DNA from: CBDUMN01 sp965368335
GTDB lineage: Bacteria; Pseudomonadota; Alphaproteobacteria; Rhodospirillales; JAPHRK01
Direction: 5' to 3'
Length of the DNA: 5,473 nucleotides
Assembly: GCA_965368335.1 (NCBI GenBank)
Contig: CBDUMN010000150.1
Span: forward strand, 1-5,473
The notes below the pieces were generated by a model that was not told where the DNA came from, ran no database searches, and worked only from the letters and a program-made list of their open reading frames with translations. Shown one piece after another: positions 4,603-5,473 of the stretch. Each line of letters begins with the position of its first letter. The stretch's first letter is position 1. Position numbers and translations under genes: made by a program.

Positions 4603-5387
4603 TGAGCGTCGAGACTGGTGAGGTCCTTGTCCAGGGGCGAGGCATAACCCTGACCTATGGGGAGCGGGCCGTACTCGATCAGGTAGCGGTTTCAGTACGA
4701 CAAAACGAAATCGTCACGGTGATCGGCCCCAACGGGGCGGGAAAAACCTCTTTGATTAAGGTTCTTATGGGCTTAGCCGATCCGCAAAGTGGGACGATCG
4801 AGCGGAAAAGCGGCTTGGTTATCGGTTATGTTCCCCAGAAGATTTTGGTCGATTCGACCATGCCCTTGACGGTCGAATACTTTCTTCGCCTAGGACTTTC
4901 ACGGAGAATGTTGGGGCAGGGACGTCTCGATAAGGCGCTGAAAGAAACCGAGGTGACCCATCTGCGCTATCAGCCGGTGCAGAGCGTTTCTGGCGGTGAG
5001 ATGCAGCGGGTTTTGCTTGCCCGGGCTTTGTTGCGTGATCCTCAGTTGTTGGTGCTGGATGAACCGGCCCAGGGGGTTGACGTGACTGGTCAGGCAGAGC
5101 TCTATGAACTGATTGGCCGGATTCGGGAAAGCCGGGGCTGCGGCGTTTTGATGGTGTCGCACGACCTCCATCTGGTGATGTCGGCGACCGATACGGTGCT
5201 TTGCCTTAATGGTCATGTCTGCTGTGCCGGGCACCCCGAAACGGTTAGTGCAGACCCGGCCTATGTTTCCCTTTTCGGTCCCAAGGTCGCTCAAACCCTG
5301 GCGCTGTATCATCACCACCACGACCATACTCACGATTTGCATGGCGAAGTAATCGGGGGCGAAAAGGGTAGTTGCGATCATGGATGA
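4602..5387 (+). CDS. znuC: Zinc ABC transporter ATPase ZnuC
   Basis: Cytoplasmic ATPase that powers ZnuAB zinc import, 261 aa. Motifs in order: Walker A GPNGAGKTS (42-50), Q-loop YVPQK with Gln79, ABC signature SVSGGEMQR (128-136), Walker B LLVLDEP (149-155) with the D-loop following, and the switch His187 in VSHDLH. The start of the signature is Val-Ser where Leu-Ser is usual, a mild variation. A tail past about residue 236 carries HHHHDHTHDLH, a His/Asp-rich segment not needed for ATPase chemistry and likely to bind zinc. ATG 4602 is chosen over the open TTG at 4584, which lies inside zur and has no ribosome site; AGGTGGGTG stands directly before ATG 4602. The end overlaps the znuB start by 8 bp. 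Confidence 0.95.
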   Translation: MSVETGEVLVQGRGITLTYGERAVLDQVAVSVRQNEIVTVIGPNGAGKTSLIKVLMGLADPQSGTIERKSGLVIGYVPQKILVDSTMPLTVEYFLRLGLSRRMLGQGRLDKALKETEVTHLRYQPVQSVSGGEMQRVLLARALLRDPQLLVLDEPAQGVDVTGQAELYELIGRIRESRGCGVLMVSHDLHLVMSATDTVLCLNGHVCCAGHPETVSADPAYVSLFGPKVAQTLALYHHHHDHTHDLHGEVIGGEKGSCDHG

Positions 5388-5473
5388 TTTTATGATCCGC
5401 GCCCTTGCCGCGGCATTGGGAGTCGCTTTGGTCGCCAGTCCTTTTGGCTGTTTCGTCGTTTGGCGGCGGATGG
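5380..5473 (+). CDS. znuB: Start of zinc ABC transporter permease ZnuB (partial)
   Basis: The first 31 codons of an inner-membrane permease, cut by the right edge. The sequence opens MDDFMIRALAAALGVALVAS, then PFGCFVVWRRM: a first membrane helix (about 6-27) followed by the Gly-Cys-Phe-Val-Val-Trp-Arg-Arg-Met motif typical of ZnuB N-termini. It overlaps znuC by 8 bp, which together with the zur/znuC overlap implies one tightly coupled zur-znuC-znuB message. An in-frame ATG at 5392 is a possible alternative start. The protein would carry zinc across the membrane from ZnuA. Confidence 0.92.
   Translation, partial: MDDFMIRALAAALGVALVASPFGCFVVWRRM

Noticed and set aside
4899..5381. Open minus-strand frame of 160 codons opposite znuC
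   Set aside because: It mirrors the ABC ATPase coding sequence; its His- and Met-containing product has no membrane or domain pattern.
1..5473. A wholly new defence, mobile or RNA system
   Set aside because: Every long conserved frame is explained by known zinc, molybdate or histidine functions. I see no tRNA or rRNA, insertion-sequence ends, CRISPR repeats or riboswitch-like leaders; the novelty here is in arrangement and regulation only.

Overview
The window is a compact metal-homeostasis region of a Gram-negative bacterium, most likely an alphaproteobacterium and perhaps Rhodospirillales. This rests on family resemblance: the Zur N-terminus, the His-tailed ZnuC and the divergent znuA / zur-znuC-znuB layout. 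I could not test it by database search. Coding density is high, GC content looks moderate, and no gap exceeds about 140 bp. I see no RNA genes, mobile elements, CRISPR arrays or phage genes.

Layout from right to left on the minus strand: znuA (periplasmic zinc-binding protein), hisI (zinc-dependent phosphoribosyl-AMP cyclohydrolase) and a COG0523/CobW-family GTPase with a CxCC motif and a His-rich stretch. After a 77-bp gap come modA, modB and the first codons of modC, encoding the molybdate ABC importer. The plus strand carries zur (zinc-sensing Fur-family repressor), znuC (ATPase) and the first 31 codons of znuB (permease).

Two regulatory sites stand out. Between znuA and zur lies a perfect 18-bp palindrome, GTTATGTTATAACATAAC, which fits a Zur operator. 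Promoter-like -35 elements sit symmetrically on either side, each 17 bp from a -10 that falls inside the palindrome, so one Zur dimer set could shut off both transcripts. In front of modA is a 9-bp inverted repeat (CGTTATATT, 6-bp spacer, AATATAACG) that fits a ModE-type Mo-box. It lies beside the start codon and over the probable transcription start.

Functional reading: under zinc starvation Zur would release both arms, giving uptake through ZnuABC. The hisI-GTPase pair downstream of znuA suggests a zinc-allocation module in which the GTPase may deliver zinc to HisI or other client enzymes. The mod operon follows with its own probable Mo control, but no terminator is visible between the two units. 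Several starts were moved from the longest possible frames on the basis of ribosome binding sites and operators. modB and znuA appear to start with TTG. The region is mostly a known type of locus; the hisI-COG0523 coupling and the shared-operator promoter geometry are the parts most worth following up.
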